Assembly: GCF_000723205.1 (NCBI RefSeq)
Contig: NZ_HG315671.1
Location: 1,275,351-1,339,350, forward strand
DNA from: Formosa agariphila KMM 3901
GTDB lineage: Bacteria > Bacteroidota > Bacteroidia > Flavobacteriales > Flavobacteriaceae
Direction: 5' to 3'
Length of the DNA stretch: 64,000 bases
The position numbers were made by a program, and so were the translations under genes. Below are positions 26,970-37,144 of this stretch, one piece after another; the stretch's first letter is position 1; every line of letters begins with the position of its first letter. Under the pieces are notes generated by a model. It did no database searches and was not told where the DNA came from. It worked only from the letters and a program-made list of their open reading frames with translations.

Positions 26970-27801
26970 TTTTTACAGCTTTAGATTTTTTACGTTCTTT
27001 TCTAGTTACAAATTTGGCAATATAAATACTCACTTCGTATAAAATAAGTACAGGAATAGCAACAATAACTTGACTAGCAATATCTGGAGGTGTAATTACA
27101 GCCGAAACTATAAGTACAATAACCATGGCTATTTTTCTGTATTTTCTAAGGAATTCAGGAGTAATAATACCGCCTTTTGCAAGGAAATATATAATTATTG
27201 GGAGTTCAAATATAATACCACATGCAATTACAGAAGAGCGAATTAAACTGATGTAACTACTTAAATCGAAATCGTTATGTACTTTTTCACTAACCTGATA
27301 TGTTCCTAAGAAATTAATGGATAATGGGCAAATAACATAGTATCCAAAAAGAACTCCTAAAAAGAATAAGAATGATGAAATAAAGATAAATCCTCTAGAG
27401 TTTCTGCGTTCGCTGGCATGCATTCCAGGGCTAATAAATCGCCATAATTCATAAAGAATATAAGGAAATGAAATAATAAAACCAGCGGTTATAGCAGTCC
27501 AAATATGGGCAGAAAATTGTCCAGCCATAGTTCTACTTTGTATTTTAAAAGCCGCTTCGTTAAAACAGAAACTATCGTCTAACCCTAAGTAGTTAGACAC
27601 TTTACATAAAATATCGTACGTAAAAAAGCTTGGTCTTGTAGGTCCAAATAAAATGGTGTCGAAAATAAAGCTTTTAGCTAGAAAGGCAAATGTAGCAGCA
27701 ATCATTACCGATAATGTTGCTCGAATTAAATGCCATCTTAAGTCTTCAAGATGATCTAAAAACGACATCTCGTTAACATTCTTTTTATTCTTTTGCGCCA
27801 T
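26959..27801 (-). CDS. tatC: Sec-independent protein translocase TatC
   Basis: 280 residues with six membrane helices and the conserved N-terminal MSFLDHLEDLRWHLIRA that binds twin-arginine signals. The loop before helix 2 shows AHIWTAITAGF and the later PYILYELWRFISPG block. TatC exports folded proteins. No tatA is adjacent. It overlaps kdsD by 1 nt upstream and the AhpD-like gene by 11 nt downstream, so the three are one operon. Confidence 0.94.
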   Translation of the reverse strand: MAQKNKKNVNEMSFLDHLEDLRWHLIRATLSVMIAATFAFLAKSFIFDTILFGPTRPSFFTYDILCKVSNYLGLDDSFCFNEAAFKIQSRTMAGQFSAHIWTAITAGFIISFPYILYELWRFISPGMHASERRNSRGFIFISSFLFFLGVLFGYYVICPLSINFLGTYQVSEKVHNDFDLSSYISLIRSSVIACGIIFELPIIIYFLAKGGIITPEFLRKYRKIAMVIVLIVSAVITPPDIASQVIVAIPVLILYEVSIYIAKFVTRKERKKSKAVKNVR

Positions 27802-28769
27802 TATATAATACCTTCTTTTATTAAATCGTGAATATGAACTACGCCAGCGTATGTTCCGTCATCTTTGCAAACAAGAAGCTGAGAAATATCGTTAGTTTCC
27901 ATAATTTCTAAGGCTTTTATAGCCATGGCATTTTCATTAATAGTCTTAGGCATTTGTCCCATAATGTCTTTCGCTTTTAGACTAATAAAATTATCTGTTT
28001 TTGTAAGCATGCGTCTTAAGTCACCATCTGTAATAATTCCTACCACCTTATGATCTTCAACTACTGCAGTAACACCTAGCATGTTTTTAGAGATATTTAT
28101 AATAACCTCTTTAATATTAGTATCTGGATGGACTTCAGGTTTATTGTTTTCATTAGAAATATCGAAAACTCGTAAATATAACTTTTTCCCTAGAGCTCCT
28201 CCAGGATGATATTTTGCAAAATCTCCACTTGAAAATCCGCGTAATTCTAGAAGACATACAGCTAAAGCATCTCCCATAACTAATTGGGCAGTTGTACTCG
28301 TAGTAGGTGCTAAGTTTAACGGACAAGCTTCTTTCTCCACAAAAGTGTTTAAAAAGTAATCGCAATGTTGTCCTAAAAATGAAGATTCATTCCCAGTAAT
28401 AGCAATTATTTTGTTGTTAGAACTTTGAATTAATGGTATTAAGACTTTTATTTCAGGTGTATTTCCACTTTTAGAAATACAAATAACAACATCGTCTTTT
28501 AATATTAAACCTAAATCGCCATGAATTGCTTCGGCGGCATGCATAAAAATTGCAGGAGTTCCAGTCGAATTTAATGTAGCTACAATCTTATTTCCAATAA
28601 TAGCACTTTTCCCTATACCTGTTATAATTACACGGCCTTTTGAATTGTAAATAAGGTTAACAGCATTAACAAAATTGTCATTTATATAAGACTTCAAATT
28701 CAAGATAGCTTGACCTTCCAACTCAAATACTTGATTTGCAGAGTTGATGATGGCATGATGTTTATTCAA
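27801..28769 (-). CDS. kdsD: arabinose-5-phosphate isomerase, KpsF/GutQ family
   Basis: 322 residues. An N-terminal SIS domain (about 30-165; GRVIITGIGKSAIIG, CISKSGNTPEI, HGDLGLI) is followed by two CBS domains (about 205-320). It converts ribulose-5-phosphate to arabinose-5-phosphate, the first step to Kdo for lipopolysaccharide. First gene of the kdsD-tatC operon and divergent from recQ, with a candidate -7 box at 28865. The family includes GutQ isozymes; the core lipopolysaccharide role is most likely. Confidence 0.9.
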   Translation of the reverse strand: MNKHHAIINSANQVFELEGQAILNLKSYINDNFVNAVNLIYNSKGRVIITGIGKSAIIGNKIVATLNSTGTPAIFMHAAEAIHGDLGLILKDDVVICISKSGNTPEIKVLIPLIQSSNNKIIAITGNESSFLGQHCDYFLNTFVEKEACPLNLAPTTSTTAQLVMGDALAVCLLELRGFSSGDFAKYHPGGALGKKLYLRVFDISNENNKPEVHPDTNIKEVIINISKNMLGVTAVVEDHKVVGIITDGDLRRMLTKTDNFISLKAKDIMGQMPKTINENAMAIKALEIMETNDISQLLVCKDDGTYAGVVHIHDLIKEGII

Positions 28770-28864
28770 AATTTAATATTTTTTTAGGTTGACTCTTTTA
28801 AAGATTTTATTACCTTTAAACTGAAACGAACATTTTTTTATAATTTCGCTTAGTATTTATTTTG

Positions 28865-28872
28865 CAAAACTA
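28865..28872 (-). promoter_or_regulatory. candidate -7 box for kdsD-tatC
   Basis: TAGTTTTG on the minus strand, 96 bp upstream of kdsD; no good -33. Confidence 0.35.
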
Positions 28873-28972
28873 ACGAAAAAATTAATCAAGGTTCGCTAAA
28901 TACAACGAATTAACTAATAGCTTATGTTTTTTTCGGTGTATAAAATGTGTAAATAAAAATATAAACAAGTAC

Positions 28973-31174
28973 ATGTCAAAAGTTGAAGTTAATTTGCATT
29001 CTGCACTTAAAGAACATTTTGGGTTTAACGCATTTAAAGGGTTACAAGAATCGGTTATAGAAAGTCTTCTAAGTGGTAAGAATACATTTGTTATTATGCC
29101 AACTGGTGGAGGTAAATCTTTATGTTATCAACTCCCAGCGTTAATGCAAGAAGGTACAGCGATTATAGTATCCCCATTAATCGCATTAATGAAAAACCAA
29201 GTAGATGCCATTCGTGGGATTTCTAACGAAGAAGGTATTGCTCACGTTTTAAACTCTTCACTTAATAAAACTGAAATTAAACGTGTAAAACAAGATATTG
29301 TAGATGGTGTTACCAAACTACTTTATGTTGCACCCGAGTCTTTAACAAAGGAAGAAAATGTAGAATTTTTACGTTCGGTAAAAATTTCGTTTATGGCCAT
29401 TGATGAAGCGCACTGTATAAGTGAGTGGGGACACGATTTTAGACCAGAATATCGTAATCTAAGGCATATTATACAGCGAATAGATGAGAATATTCCAATT
29501 ATAGGTCTAACAGCTACAGCAACACCTAAGGTGCAAGAAGATATTCTTAAAAACTTAGGCATTCATGATGCTGTTACTTTTAAAGCCTCTTTTAATAGAC
29601 CTAATTTATATTACGAAGTACGCCCAAAAACAAAACAAGTAGACAGCGATATAATTCGATTTGTAAAACAAAACGAAGGGAAATCGGGAATTGTTTATTG
29701 TTTAAGTAGAAAGCGCGTAGAGGAACTGGCACAGGTGCTTCAAGTTAATGGTGTTAAAGCTTTACCGTATCATGCCGGTTTAGATGCTAAAACTCGTGTT
29801 AAACATCAAGACATGTTTCTTATGGAAGATGTAGATGTTATTGTGGCTACCATAGCGTTTGGTATGGGAATAGATAAACCCGATGTGCGTTTTGTAATTC
29901 ATCACGATATTCCTAAAAGTATAGAAAGCTATTACCAAGAAACAGGACGTGCAGGACGTGATGGAGGAGAAGGCCATTGTTTAGCATACTATGCTTATAA
30001 AGACATAGAGAAACTAGAGAAGTTTATGTCTGGTAAACCGGTTGCCGAACAGGAAATTGGTCATGCATTGTTACAAGAAGTTGTTGCATTTGCTGAAAGT
30101 TCAATTTCTAGACGAAAATTTATTCTACATTATTTTGGTGAAGAATTTGATAACGAAACTGGCGAAGGTGGAGATATGGATGATAATGTTCGTCATCCTA
30201 AAAAACAAACAGAAGCTAAAGACGATGTTGTTATTCTGTTAAAAACAGTAAGTAAAACTAAAGAAAAATATAAGTCTAAAGATTTAGTAAGTGTATTAAT
30301 TGGTAAAACAAATGCACTCATTAAATCGCATAAAACAGACGAACAACCTTTTTTCGGACATGGAAAACACAAAGAAGATAAATACTGGATGGCGCTTCTA
30401 CGCCAAGTATTAGTCGCGGGGTATTTAAAGAAAGATATTGAAACCTATGGTGTTTTAAAAATAACCGAGTCAGGGAAAGCGTTTATAAAATCGGCGTCTT
30501 CTTTTATGATGACCGAAGATCATATATTTAGTAATGAGATTGAAGGAAATACTGTGGTTGCAGCTAAAGGTGGAGGCGCTGTTACCGATGAAGTACTAAT
30601 GCGTATGTTAAAAGATTTACGTAAAGCCAATGCTAAAAAAATTGGAGTACCTCCTTTTGTTATTTTTCAAGATCCATCGTTAGAAGATATGGCTTTAAAA
30701 TATCCAATGACTATTGCAGAGTTATCTAATGTGCATGGTGTTGGAGAAGGTAAAGCAAAAAAATATGGTTCAGACTTTGTAAAATTGATTGCCAAGTACG
30801 TAGAGGATAATGATATTGTACGTCCGGACGACATGGTTGTTAAATCTACAGGAATGAATTCTGCTTTAAAACTGTATATTATTCAAAACGTAGATAGAAA
30901 ATTACCTTTAGATGATATTGCTACGGCTAAAGGCATGGAAATGTCCGATTTTATAAAAGAAATGGAAGCCATAGTGTTTTCTGGAACAAAATTAAATATT
31001 GATTATTGGATTGATGATATCTTAGATGAAGATCAACAAGAAGAAATCCATGATTATTTTATGGAGTCAGAAACCGATAAAATTGATTTAGCAATTGAAG
31101 AATTTGATGGCGATTACGACGATGAAGAATTACGTTTGTATCGAATTAAATTTATAAGTGAGGTTGCAAATTAA
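28973..31174 (+). CDS. recQ: RecQ-type ATP-dependent DNA helicase lacking the RQC zinc cysteines
   Basis: 733 residues. All superfamily 2 helicase motifs are present: PTGGGKS (43-49), DEAHC, GLTATATP, YCLSRKRVEEL, ATIAFGMGIDKPDVR and QETGRAGRDG. An HRDC-like domain (SNVHGVGEGKAKKYG) lies near 590. In the RQC zinc-binding stretch (about 370-415; HYFGEEFDNETGEGG) none of the four cysteines of the E. coli enzyme is present. RecQ unwinds DNA 3' to 5' in repair and replication restart. Single gene, ended by a strong hairpin. Confidence 0.92.
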   Translation: MSKVEVNLHSALKEHFGFNAFKGLQESVIESLLSGKNTFVIMPTGGGKSLCYQLPALMQEGTAIIVSPLIALMKNQVDAIRGISNEEGIAHVLNSSLNKTEIKRVKQDIVDGVTKLLYVAPESLTKEENVEFLRSVKISFMAIDEAHCISEWGHDFRPEYRNLRHIIQRIDENIPIIGLTATATPKVQEDILKNLGIHDAVTFKASFNRPNLYYEVRPKTKQVDSDIIRFVKQNEGKSGIVYCLSRKRVEELAQVLQVNGVKALPYHAGLDAKTRVKHQDMFLMEDVDVIVATIAFGMGIDKPDVRFVIHHDIPKSIESYYQETGRAGRDGGEGHCLAYYAYKDIEKLEKFMSGKPVAEQEIGHALLQEVVAFAESSISRRKFILHYFGEEFDNETGEGGDMDDNVRHPKKQTEAKDDVVILLKTVSKTKEKYKSKDLVSVLIGKTNALIKSHKTDEQPFFGHGKHKEDKYWMALLRQVLVAGYLKKDIETYGVLKITESGKAFIKSASSFMMTEDHIFSNEIEGNTVVAAKGGGAVTDEVLMRMLKDLRKANAKKIGVPPFVIFQDPSLEDMALKYPMTIAELSNVHGVGEGKAKKYGSDFVKLIAKYVEDNDIVRPDDMVVKSTGMNSALKLYIIQNVDRKLPLDDIATAKGMEMSDFIKEMEAIVFSGTKLNIDYWIDDILDEDQQEEIHDYFMESETDKIDLAIEEFDGDYDDEELRLYRIKFISEVAN

Positions 31175-31201
31175 TCAGTTTAACCAGTTAATAAGTAATT
31201 A

Positions 31202-31232
31202 AAAAGCGCCTCGTTAACAACGAGGCGCTTTT
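31202..31232. terminator. bidirectional terminator recQ / ackA-pta
   Basis: A 14-bp perfect stem (31202-31215 with 31219-31232, core GCGCCTCGTT) and a 3-nt loop, A and T runs either side. Confidence 0.9.
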
Positions 31233-31259
31233 GCTATAATAAAAAACTAAAAATTGATT

Positions 31260-32444
31260 TTATTTAAAGTTTACAAAACATTCTGTTGCAATTTCCAACT
31301 CTTCATTGGTAGGCACAATTAATATTTTAGTTTTAGAATTTGCCGTATTAATGCTTCTAATATTTGGTAAACGCTCTTCGTTTAAAGCATCGTCTAATTC
31401 AATTCCAAAATAATCCATTTGTTCACAAATCATTCTTCTAATGGTTGAACTATTTTCTCCAATACCTGCAGTAAATATTATGGCATCTAATCCATTTAAA
31501 GCAGCGGTATAAGCTCCAATAAATTTCTTAACACGATACGCATTCATTTCTAAAGCAAGAATACAGTCTTTATTACCTTGTTCTGCTTGCGCTTCAATAT
31601 CACGTAAATCACTATACCCTGTTAAACCTAGCATACCACTTTCCTTAGAAAGGATATTAATAATTTCTTCTTTAGTATAGTTGTATTTATCCATTAAGAA
31701 AAAGATAACAGATTGGTCTATGGCTCCACTACGAGTTCCCATAATTAAACCATCGTTTGGTCCGAATCCTAAAGTGTGATCCAAACTTTTTCCGTTTTGA
31801 ACAGCCGTCATACTACAACCATTTCCTAAGTGAATAGAAATTAATTTAGCATCAGGTTTATCTAAAAATTCAACGGCACGGTCTGTAACGTATTTATGAG
31901 ATAATCCATGAAATCCGTAAACACGTACATTATCTTCTGTTAAAAATTTATTAGAGATTGCATATTTATAAGCTACAGCAGGTAATGTTTGGTGAAAAGC
32001 CGTATCGAAAAGCGCAATTTGTTTCGATTTAGTAAAGATTTTTTCAGCAACTTCAATACCATCTAAATTTGGTGGATTGTGAAGTGGAGCTAATAAAATA
32101 AGATCACGGATTTTATCTTTAATTTCTTGAGTGACTTCTACAGGATCAGAGAATTTTTTTCCACCATGAACAACACGGTGACCAACAAGGTCTATTTCTG
32201 CAACGTCTTTAATTACTCCTGTTTTTTCATCCATCAACATTTTAGCAACTTGAGCCAAACCTGTGGCATGATTAGGGATAGGTAAGGTTAAAGAAATTTT
32301 ATCTTTTTGATCCTTATAATGAATAGCCCCATCTTCTAAGCCAATTCGCTCTACCAGTCCAGAAGCGACTACAGTTTCTGCAGGCATCTCGATGAGTTGA
32401 AACTTAATAGATGAGCTACCAGAGTTTATAACAAGAATTTTCAT
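31260..32444 (-). CDS. ackA: acetate kinase
   Basis: 394 residues, the usual length. Start MKILVINSGSSSIKFQL is the phosphate-binding motif. HRVVHGGKKF, LFDTAFHQTLP, GFHGLSHKYV and ISIHLGNGCS follow the family; the conserved Arg in MGTRSGAIDQ lies near 240. It interconverts acetyl phosphate and acetate with ATP. It is 33 bp downstream of pta in one operon. Confidence 0.95.
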   Translation of the reverse strand: MKILVINSGSSSIKFQLIEMPAETVVASGLVERIGLEDGAIHYKDQKDKISLTLPIPNHATGLAQVAKMLMDEKTGVIKDVAEIDLVGHRVVHGGKKFSDPVEVTQEIKDKIRDLILLAPLHNPPNLDGIEVAEKIFTKSKQIALFDTAFHQTLPAVAYKYAISNKFLTEDNVRVYGFHGLSHKYVTDRAVEFLDKPDAKLISIHLGNGCSMTAVQNGKSLDHTLGFGPNDGLIMGTRSGAIDQSVIFFLMDKYNYTKEEIINILSKESGMLGLTGYSDLRDIEAQAEQGNKDCILALEMNAYRVKKFIGAYTAALNGLDAIIFTAGIGENSSTIRRMICEQMDYFGIELDDALNEERLPNIRSINTANSKTKILIVPTNEELEIATECFVNFK

Positions 32445-32477
32445 GTGTTTGTTTTATATAGTTTTAATAAATAGTTG

Positions 32478-34571
32478 TTAAATTCCTTGAGCCTGAATAG
32501 CAGTTAAAATTACCGTATTAAAGATATCGTCTACAGTACATCCACGACTTAAATCGTTAACAGGTTTGTTTAAACCTTGTAACATTGGTCCGATAGCTAA
32601 GGCTCCTGTTTCTCTTTGTACCGCTTTGTACGTGTTGTTTCCTGTATTTAAATCAGGGAAAATAAGTACAGTCGCCTGTCCTGCAACTTCAGAACCTGGC
32701 ATTTTACTCTGACCCACTTTTAAGTCTACTGCAGCATCGTATTGAATAGGCCCTTCAATTTTAAGATCAGGACATTGTGCTCTTACAATTTCTGTAGCTT
32801 CACGTACTTTATCTACGTCTTCTCCTTTTCCAGAAGAACCAGACGAGTATGATAACATAGCAATACGTGGCTCAATACCAAAAGCAGCAGAACTTCTAGC
32901 CGAAGAAATAGCAATCTCTGCTAATTGGGCAGCATTCGGGTTCGGATTAATGGCACAGTCACCAAATACAGAAACACGATCGTCTAAACACATAAAGAAT
33001 ACAGACGACACTATAGAACATTCCGGTTTAGTTTTAATGAATTGTAATGCAGGTAAAATAGTATGTCCTGTAGTGTTTACAGCTCCAGAAACCATACCGT
33101 CTGCATCATTTTTATAAATCATCATGGTTCCAAAATAAGACACATCGTTCATGATGTCTCTTGCCATATCCATGTTTACGTTTTTATGTTTACGTAACTC
33201 GTAGAAGGTTTCAACGTAATCTTCAAATCCTTCGTAATCTGAAGGGAAAATGACTTTTGTTTTGTTATAGTCTAAACTCAACCCAAGTTCAGTCGCCTTT
33301 TCTTTAATCTCTTTAGGATTTCCTAAAAGAATAATATCTACTAAATCTAAAACTTCTAAACGCGCAGCAGCAGTTAAAATACGAGGATCTGATGCTTCTG
33401 GTAAAACAAGACGTTTTTTAGCTTTGCGTGCTTTTTCGATTAAATTGTATTGGAACATGCGCGGCGTTGTCACTTTGTTTTCGAAAGACGTCAGTTTTTC
33501 TAACAAATTGTCTGCAGGTACGTATTTCTGAAATGTTTCGAGAGACGTTAAAATCTTAGTTTTGCTTTCAGCATATATGTTAGACTTAATATTTCCAATT
33601 CTATGGGTTGTATTAAATGTACCATCATTAACAGAAATTATAGGTACTACAGTAGTTAGTCCATCAATTAACTTTAAAATAGATGGCTCTGGAACAATTC
33701 CTCCAGTTAGAATAATACCAGAAATATTAGGGTAGTTACTAGATAAGTGTGCTTGTAATGATCCTAAAATTAAATCGGCACGATCACCAGGTGTAATTAC
33801 TACAGACCCTTCACGTAAATGCGTTAAGAAATTACGCAATTGCATAGCACCTACAGCAAATTTCCCAGATAAGTTTCCTAAATGCTCCGCTCCAAAAAGG
33901 ACTTCACCGTTTAAGGTTTCTTTAATCTCCTTCATGGTAGGAGAGGCTAAAGATTTTACCATTGGGATAGTCGAAAAATCTACAGTCTCTGGTAAGAATG
34001 CTCTAACCGATTTTTGAATGATTTCTACGTTTTCTGCCTGAATTTTGTTGGCAACTAAAGCAATAACTTCTACATCGTGACTTTTAAACGTTTTGTAGGC
34101 CATTTCTGCACTACTCGTAAAATCTTCTAAACTTTTATCTTGAGCTGTACTAACAATAACAGCTGGCAAACCTAAGTTTTTTGCGATGTTTACATTCCAG
34201 TCGAATTCAAAAACAGTACCTTCACCTTGAAAGTCTGTACCTTCTACTAGAATAAAATCATACTTTTCTTCAAGAGCTTTATATTTTTTAATAATTAAAT
34301 CTAACGAGTCACCAATTTTCCCTGCGTTTCTATTCTGTACAATTTCATTTCTAGTTAAAGCGAATGTTTCCTCGTAAGGAATGTCTAGGTTAAAATGTGA
34401 TAATAAAGTGTCGATATGGTTGTCTCGTTTATCATTTTCCTCTTTGTCAATTATAGGTCGGAAATAAGCAACTTTAGCTGTTTTTCCTAGTAAGTTTTGC
34501 ATCAACCCGAGAGAAATAATCGATTTACCACTATTGGGTTCTAAGGTGGCAATATAAAGTCCTTTACTCAT
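32478..34571 (-). CDS. pta: phosphate acetyltransferase, long form
   Basis: 697 residues: an N-terminal BioD-like P-loop domain (TLEPNSGKSIISLGL at 9-23), a central DRTGG-type domain (about 210-330) and the C-terminal catalytic PTA domain (about 370-695) with NATAARLEVL-like and MLSYSSGSSGKG segments. Makes acetyl phosphate from acetyl-CoA, working with AckA downstream. The long form is often regulated by metabolites through its N-terminal half. First gene of the pta-ackA operon. Confidence 0.95.
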   Translation of the reverse strand: MSKGLYIATLEPNSGKSIISLGLMQNLLGKTAKVAYFRPIIDKEENDKRDNHIDTLLSHFNLDIPYEETFALTRNEIVQNRNAGKIGDSLDLIIKKYKALEEKYDFILVEGTDFQGEGTVFEFDWNVNIAKNLGLPAVIVSTAQDKSLEDFTSSAEMAYKTFKSHDVEVIALVANKIQAENVEIIQKSVRAFLPETVDFSTIPMVKSLASPTMKEIKETLNGEVLFGAEHLGNLSGKFAVGAMQLRNFLTHLREGSVVITPGDRADLILGSLQAHLSSNYPNISGIILTGGIVPEPSILKLIDGLTTVVPIISVNDGTFNTTHRIGNIKSNIYAESKTKILTSLETFQKYVPADNLLEKLTSFENKVTTPRMFQYNLIEKARKAKKRLVLPEASDPRILTAAARLEVLDLVDIILLGNPKEIKEKATELGLSLDYNKTKVIFPSDYEGFEDYVETFYELRKHKNVNMDMARDIMNDVSYFGTMMIYKNDADGMVSGAVNTTGHTILPALQFIKTKPECSIVSSVFFMCLDDRVSVFGDCAINPNPNAAQLAEIAISSARSSAAFGIEPRIAMLSYSSGSSGKGEDVDKVREATEIVRAQCPDLKIEGPIQYDAAVDLKVGQSKMPGSEVAGQATVLIFPDLNTGNNTYKAVQRETGALAIGPMLQGLNKPVNDLSRGCTVDDIFNTVILTAIQAQGI

Positions 34572-34796
34572 TTCAATTTTAATTTGGTTTTTACGAAATT
34601 AATGATTTTAAGAGTTTTAATAATATAATAAACCAATTAAAGTTCGTCTATCAAAAGTTTTCTTAAAAATCTCAGCAAATGTCTGTCTTTTAAATAAAAT
34701 ACCAACTGATTATTATCATGTTTTGCAAATAAATTACCCCTTTGTATTTAACAAGATGATAACGCGATGCGATTTTTTATTAGTCAATCATTTATC

Positions 34797-34804
34797 TATA
34801 TTTG
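34797..34804 (+). promoter_or_regulatory. -7 box of the second cyclophilin-FKBP gene
   Basis: TATATTTG, 22 bp upstream of the ATG at 34827, giving a leader of about 15 nt. No clear -33. Confidence 0.55.
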
Positions 34805-34826
34805 CGCATCATTAAAATAGAAACAA

Positions 34827-35762
34827 ATGCAAGACGGATTATACGCAAAATTTAATACTACAAAAGGGGCTGTTGTAGTAGCCTTAGAATTTGAAAAAAC
34901 ACCGGGAACGGTAGGTAATTTTGTTGCTTTAGCAGAAGGTAATTTAGAGAATTCTGTGAAAGCTCAAGGAAAACCATATTATGATGGGTTAAAATTTCAC
35001 CGTGTAATTCCAGATTTCATGGTTCAAGGTGGTTGTCCATTAGGAACAGGAACTGGTGATGCAGGATATAAATTTGATGACGAATTTCATCCAGAATTAA
35101 AGCATGACCGTCCAGGAATTCTTTCTATGGCTAATGCAGGTCCTGGAACAAACGGGAGCCAGTTTTTTATTACTCACGTTGAAACACCATGGTTAGATAA
35201 TGCACATACTGTTTTTGGACATGTAGTAGAAGGTCAAGATGTTGTAGATGCTATTGCTCAAGGCGATAGTATTGAAACTTTAGAGATTATTAGAGTAGGT
35301 GCAGCTGCAGAATCTTTTAATGCTGTTGAAGCGTTTAGAACTTTTGAAGGGTCTCGTGAAAAGCGTTTAGCTGAAGCTAGAGCAGAACAAGATGCAGCTT
35401 TAGATAAAATTGCAGCAGGTTTTAGTAAAACAGATAGTGGTTTACGTTACCAAATTTTACAAGCGTCTAAAAGTGGTAAAAAAGCAAAATCTGGTCAAAC
35501 AGTTTCTGTACACTACAAAGGACAATTACAAGATGGTACTGTATTCGATTCTTCATACAAACGTAAAGAACCTATAGAATTTCCAATTGGAGTAGGGCAA
35601 GTTATTTCAGGATGGGATGAAGGAATTCAGTTATTAGAAGTAGGAGATAAAGCACGTTTAGTGATACCTAGCGATTTAGGTTACGGTTCTCGTGGTGCTG
35701 GAGGTGTAATTCCACCAGATGCAACACTTATTTTTGATGTTGAATTAATGGAAGTTAAATAA
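34827..35762 (+). CDS. dual cyclophilin-FKBP peptidyl-prolyl isomerase, cytoplasmic
   Basis: 311 residues without signal peptide. Residues about 5-160 are a cyclophilin ([30 protein letters not shown], and [11 protein letters not shown], keeping the Trp of the ligand pocket). Residues about 205-311 are FKBP ([37 protein letters not shown]). A charged linker joins them. It is a second copy of the architecture at 11233-12363 but for another compartment. Cyclophilin-FKBP fusions are known from flavobacteria. Monocistronic with its own promoter and terminator. Confidence 0.93.
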   Translation: MQDGLYAKFNTTKGAVVVALEFEKTPGTVGNFVALAEGNLENSVKAQGKPYYDGLKFHRVIPDFMVQGGCPLGTGTGDAGYKFDDEFHPELKHDRPGILSMANAGPGTNGSQFFITHVETPWLDNAHTVFGHVVEGQDVVDAIAQGDSIETLEIIRVGAAAESFNAVEAFRTFEGSREKRLAEARAEQDAALDKIAAGFSKTDSGLRYQILQASKSGKKAKSGQTVSVHYKGQLQDGTVFDSSYKRKEPIEFPIGVGQVISGWDEGIQLLEVGDKARLVIPSDLGYGSRGAGGVIPPDATLIFDVELMEVK

Positions 35763-35785
35763 TATTTCATCCATATAAATTTTTT

Positions 35786-35815
35786 AAAAGCTGTCTGTAA
35801 AGACAGCTTTTTTTA
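35786..35815 (+). terminator. terminator after the cyclophilin-FKBP gene
   Basis: An 11-bp stem (35786-35796 with 35801-35811, core GCTGTCT/AGACAGC), loop GTAA, then a T run. Confidence 0.88.
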
Positions 35816-35878
35816 TGTCTACTATTTAGGTTTTCTTTAAAAAAGGAAGTAATTTCATCCTCTTAAACCACCAATTTT

Positions 35879-37108
35879 ATGAAACTAACTTTAACCATTT
35901 TATGTTTTTGTTTTGGGTTTTTTGCTTATGCCCAGGATCCTTTTTTAACCGTTACTTCTAATGACTCTGTGGGCGATGCGCCGCGATATAAGAGTAGTTT
36001 GGGTGTGAATATGAAATTGAATGGCTATTTAGATCTCTATGGCGGTTTAAATAATAGTGAAACATTTAACGTGGGATCCATAAATGTATTTGGGACAGAC
36101 GATACTAAAAGTTTGAATGTAGATTTATACCAAACACAGTTAAAATTAAGTACACGATATGTTCAAAAAGATGGTAAAGTTATAATTGCTGTAATCGAAT
36201 CTGATTTTTGGGGCGGCGATGGTAGAATGCGATTAAGAAAAGCCTTTGTTGAAACTACGCATTGGCAAGTGGGACAAAACTGGAATAATTTTGGAGATGA
36301 AAGCATTTGGCCAAACATTATGGAATGGGAAGGGCCACCTTCTGGTATCTGGTTAAGATCACCACATGTAAAATATATGAATACGTTTCGTAACCCAGAT
36401 TGGATTTACGAAGCGAGTTTAGAAGCACCGATAAACACTAACTTTGCTTATGAAGAATTTCAACCCTTAGTAGATGAAGTTAACCAAATTACACCAGACA
36501 TCACTTTTGCTGTAAAATATAAAAGAGATTGGGGACATTTACGTGTGTCTTCTGTATTAAGAAGTGTACGATACAAATTAGACGAGGAAATCGATAATTT
36601 TATGGGTTACGGATTTACTTTTAGTGGAATTTACAAACCTAACAGAAACAATCTTCAGTTTCAACTTGTTGGAGGAAAAGGAATTTCAGCCTATTTAACT
36701 ACGGTAGCAGGAAATGGTTATGACGGTTATCCCGCTACTGGAAATGAATTTAATGCCACGCCAGCAATGGGTGGTTGGGCATCTTACGAATATTACTTTA
36801 CCGATAAACTTCATGCGAATACTGTATTAGGGTTTACACATTTTAGTTTAGATGATTCGGATCGTCTTGTGGTTTATCCAGAATATCAAAACGAGTCAGT
36901 GTTTTTAAGAGGAGATTTTATTCATCAGCACTATTACGGTATTTTTAACTTTATGTACGATGCTTATGAACGTATGACTGTAGGTTTAGAATTAAATTAC
37001 GGTGTAAAAGATTTAGATATCTCTGGCGTTGCGAATTTATTAGAAGGAAATATTAACCAAAATCGTGATGCTATGAGAATTAGTTTCGGATTTATGTATT
37101 ATTTTTAG
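35879..37108 (+). CDS. DcaP-like outer-membrane porin
   Basis: 409 residues, signal peptide 1-18 ending AYAQ, C terminus ending MYYF as in outer-membrane barrels. The block VGQNWNNFGDESIWPNIMEW followed by GPPSGIWLRSP matches DcaP-type trimeric porins, where a constriction loop follows the conserved WxxFxD segment. Family members pass dicarboxylates or similar anions; here the substrate is unknown. It is followed 37 bp later by the YfiT gene on the same strand. Confidence 0.75.
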   Translation: MKLTLTILCFCFGFFAYAQDPFLTVTSNDSVGDAPRYKSSLGVNMKLNGYLDLYGGLNNSETFNVGSINVFGTDDTKSLNVDLYQTQLKLSTRYVQKDGKVIIAVIESDFWGGDGRMRLRKAFVETTHWQVGQNWNNFGDESIWPNIMEWEGPPSGIWLRSPHVKYMNTFRNPDWIYEASLEAPINTNFAYEEFQPLVDEVNQITPDITFAVKYKRDWGHLRVSSVLRSVRYKLDEEIDNFMGYGFTFSGIYKPNRNNLQFQLVGGKGISAYLTTVAGNGYDGYPATGNEFNATPAMGGWASYEYYFTDKLHANTVLGFTHFSLDDSDRLVVYPEYQNESVFLRGDFIHQHYYGIFNFMYDAYERMTVGLELNYGVKDLDISGVANLLEGNINQNRDAMRISFGFMYYF

Positions 37109-37144
37109 ATAAAAGAAAATCAATCAAACAAACAACCATTAACC

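Noticed and set aside
28153-28365. A 70-codon minus-strand frame inside kdsD
   Set aside because: Out-of-frame overlap with a well supported gene, no features.
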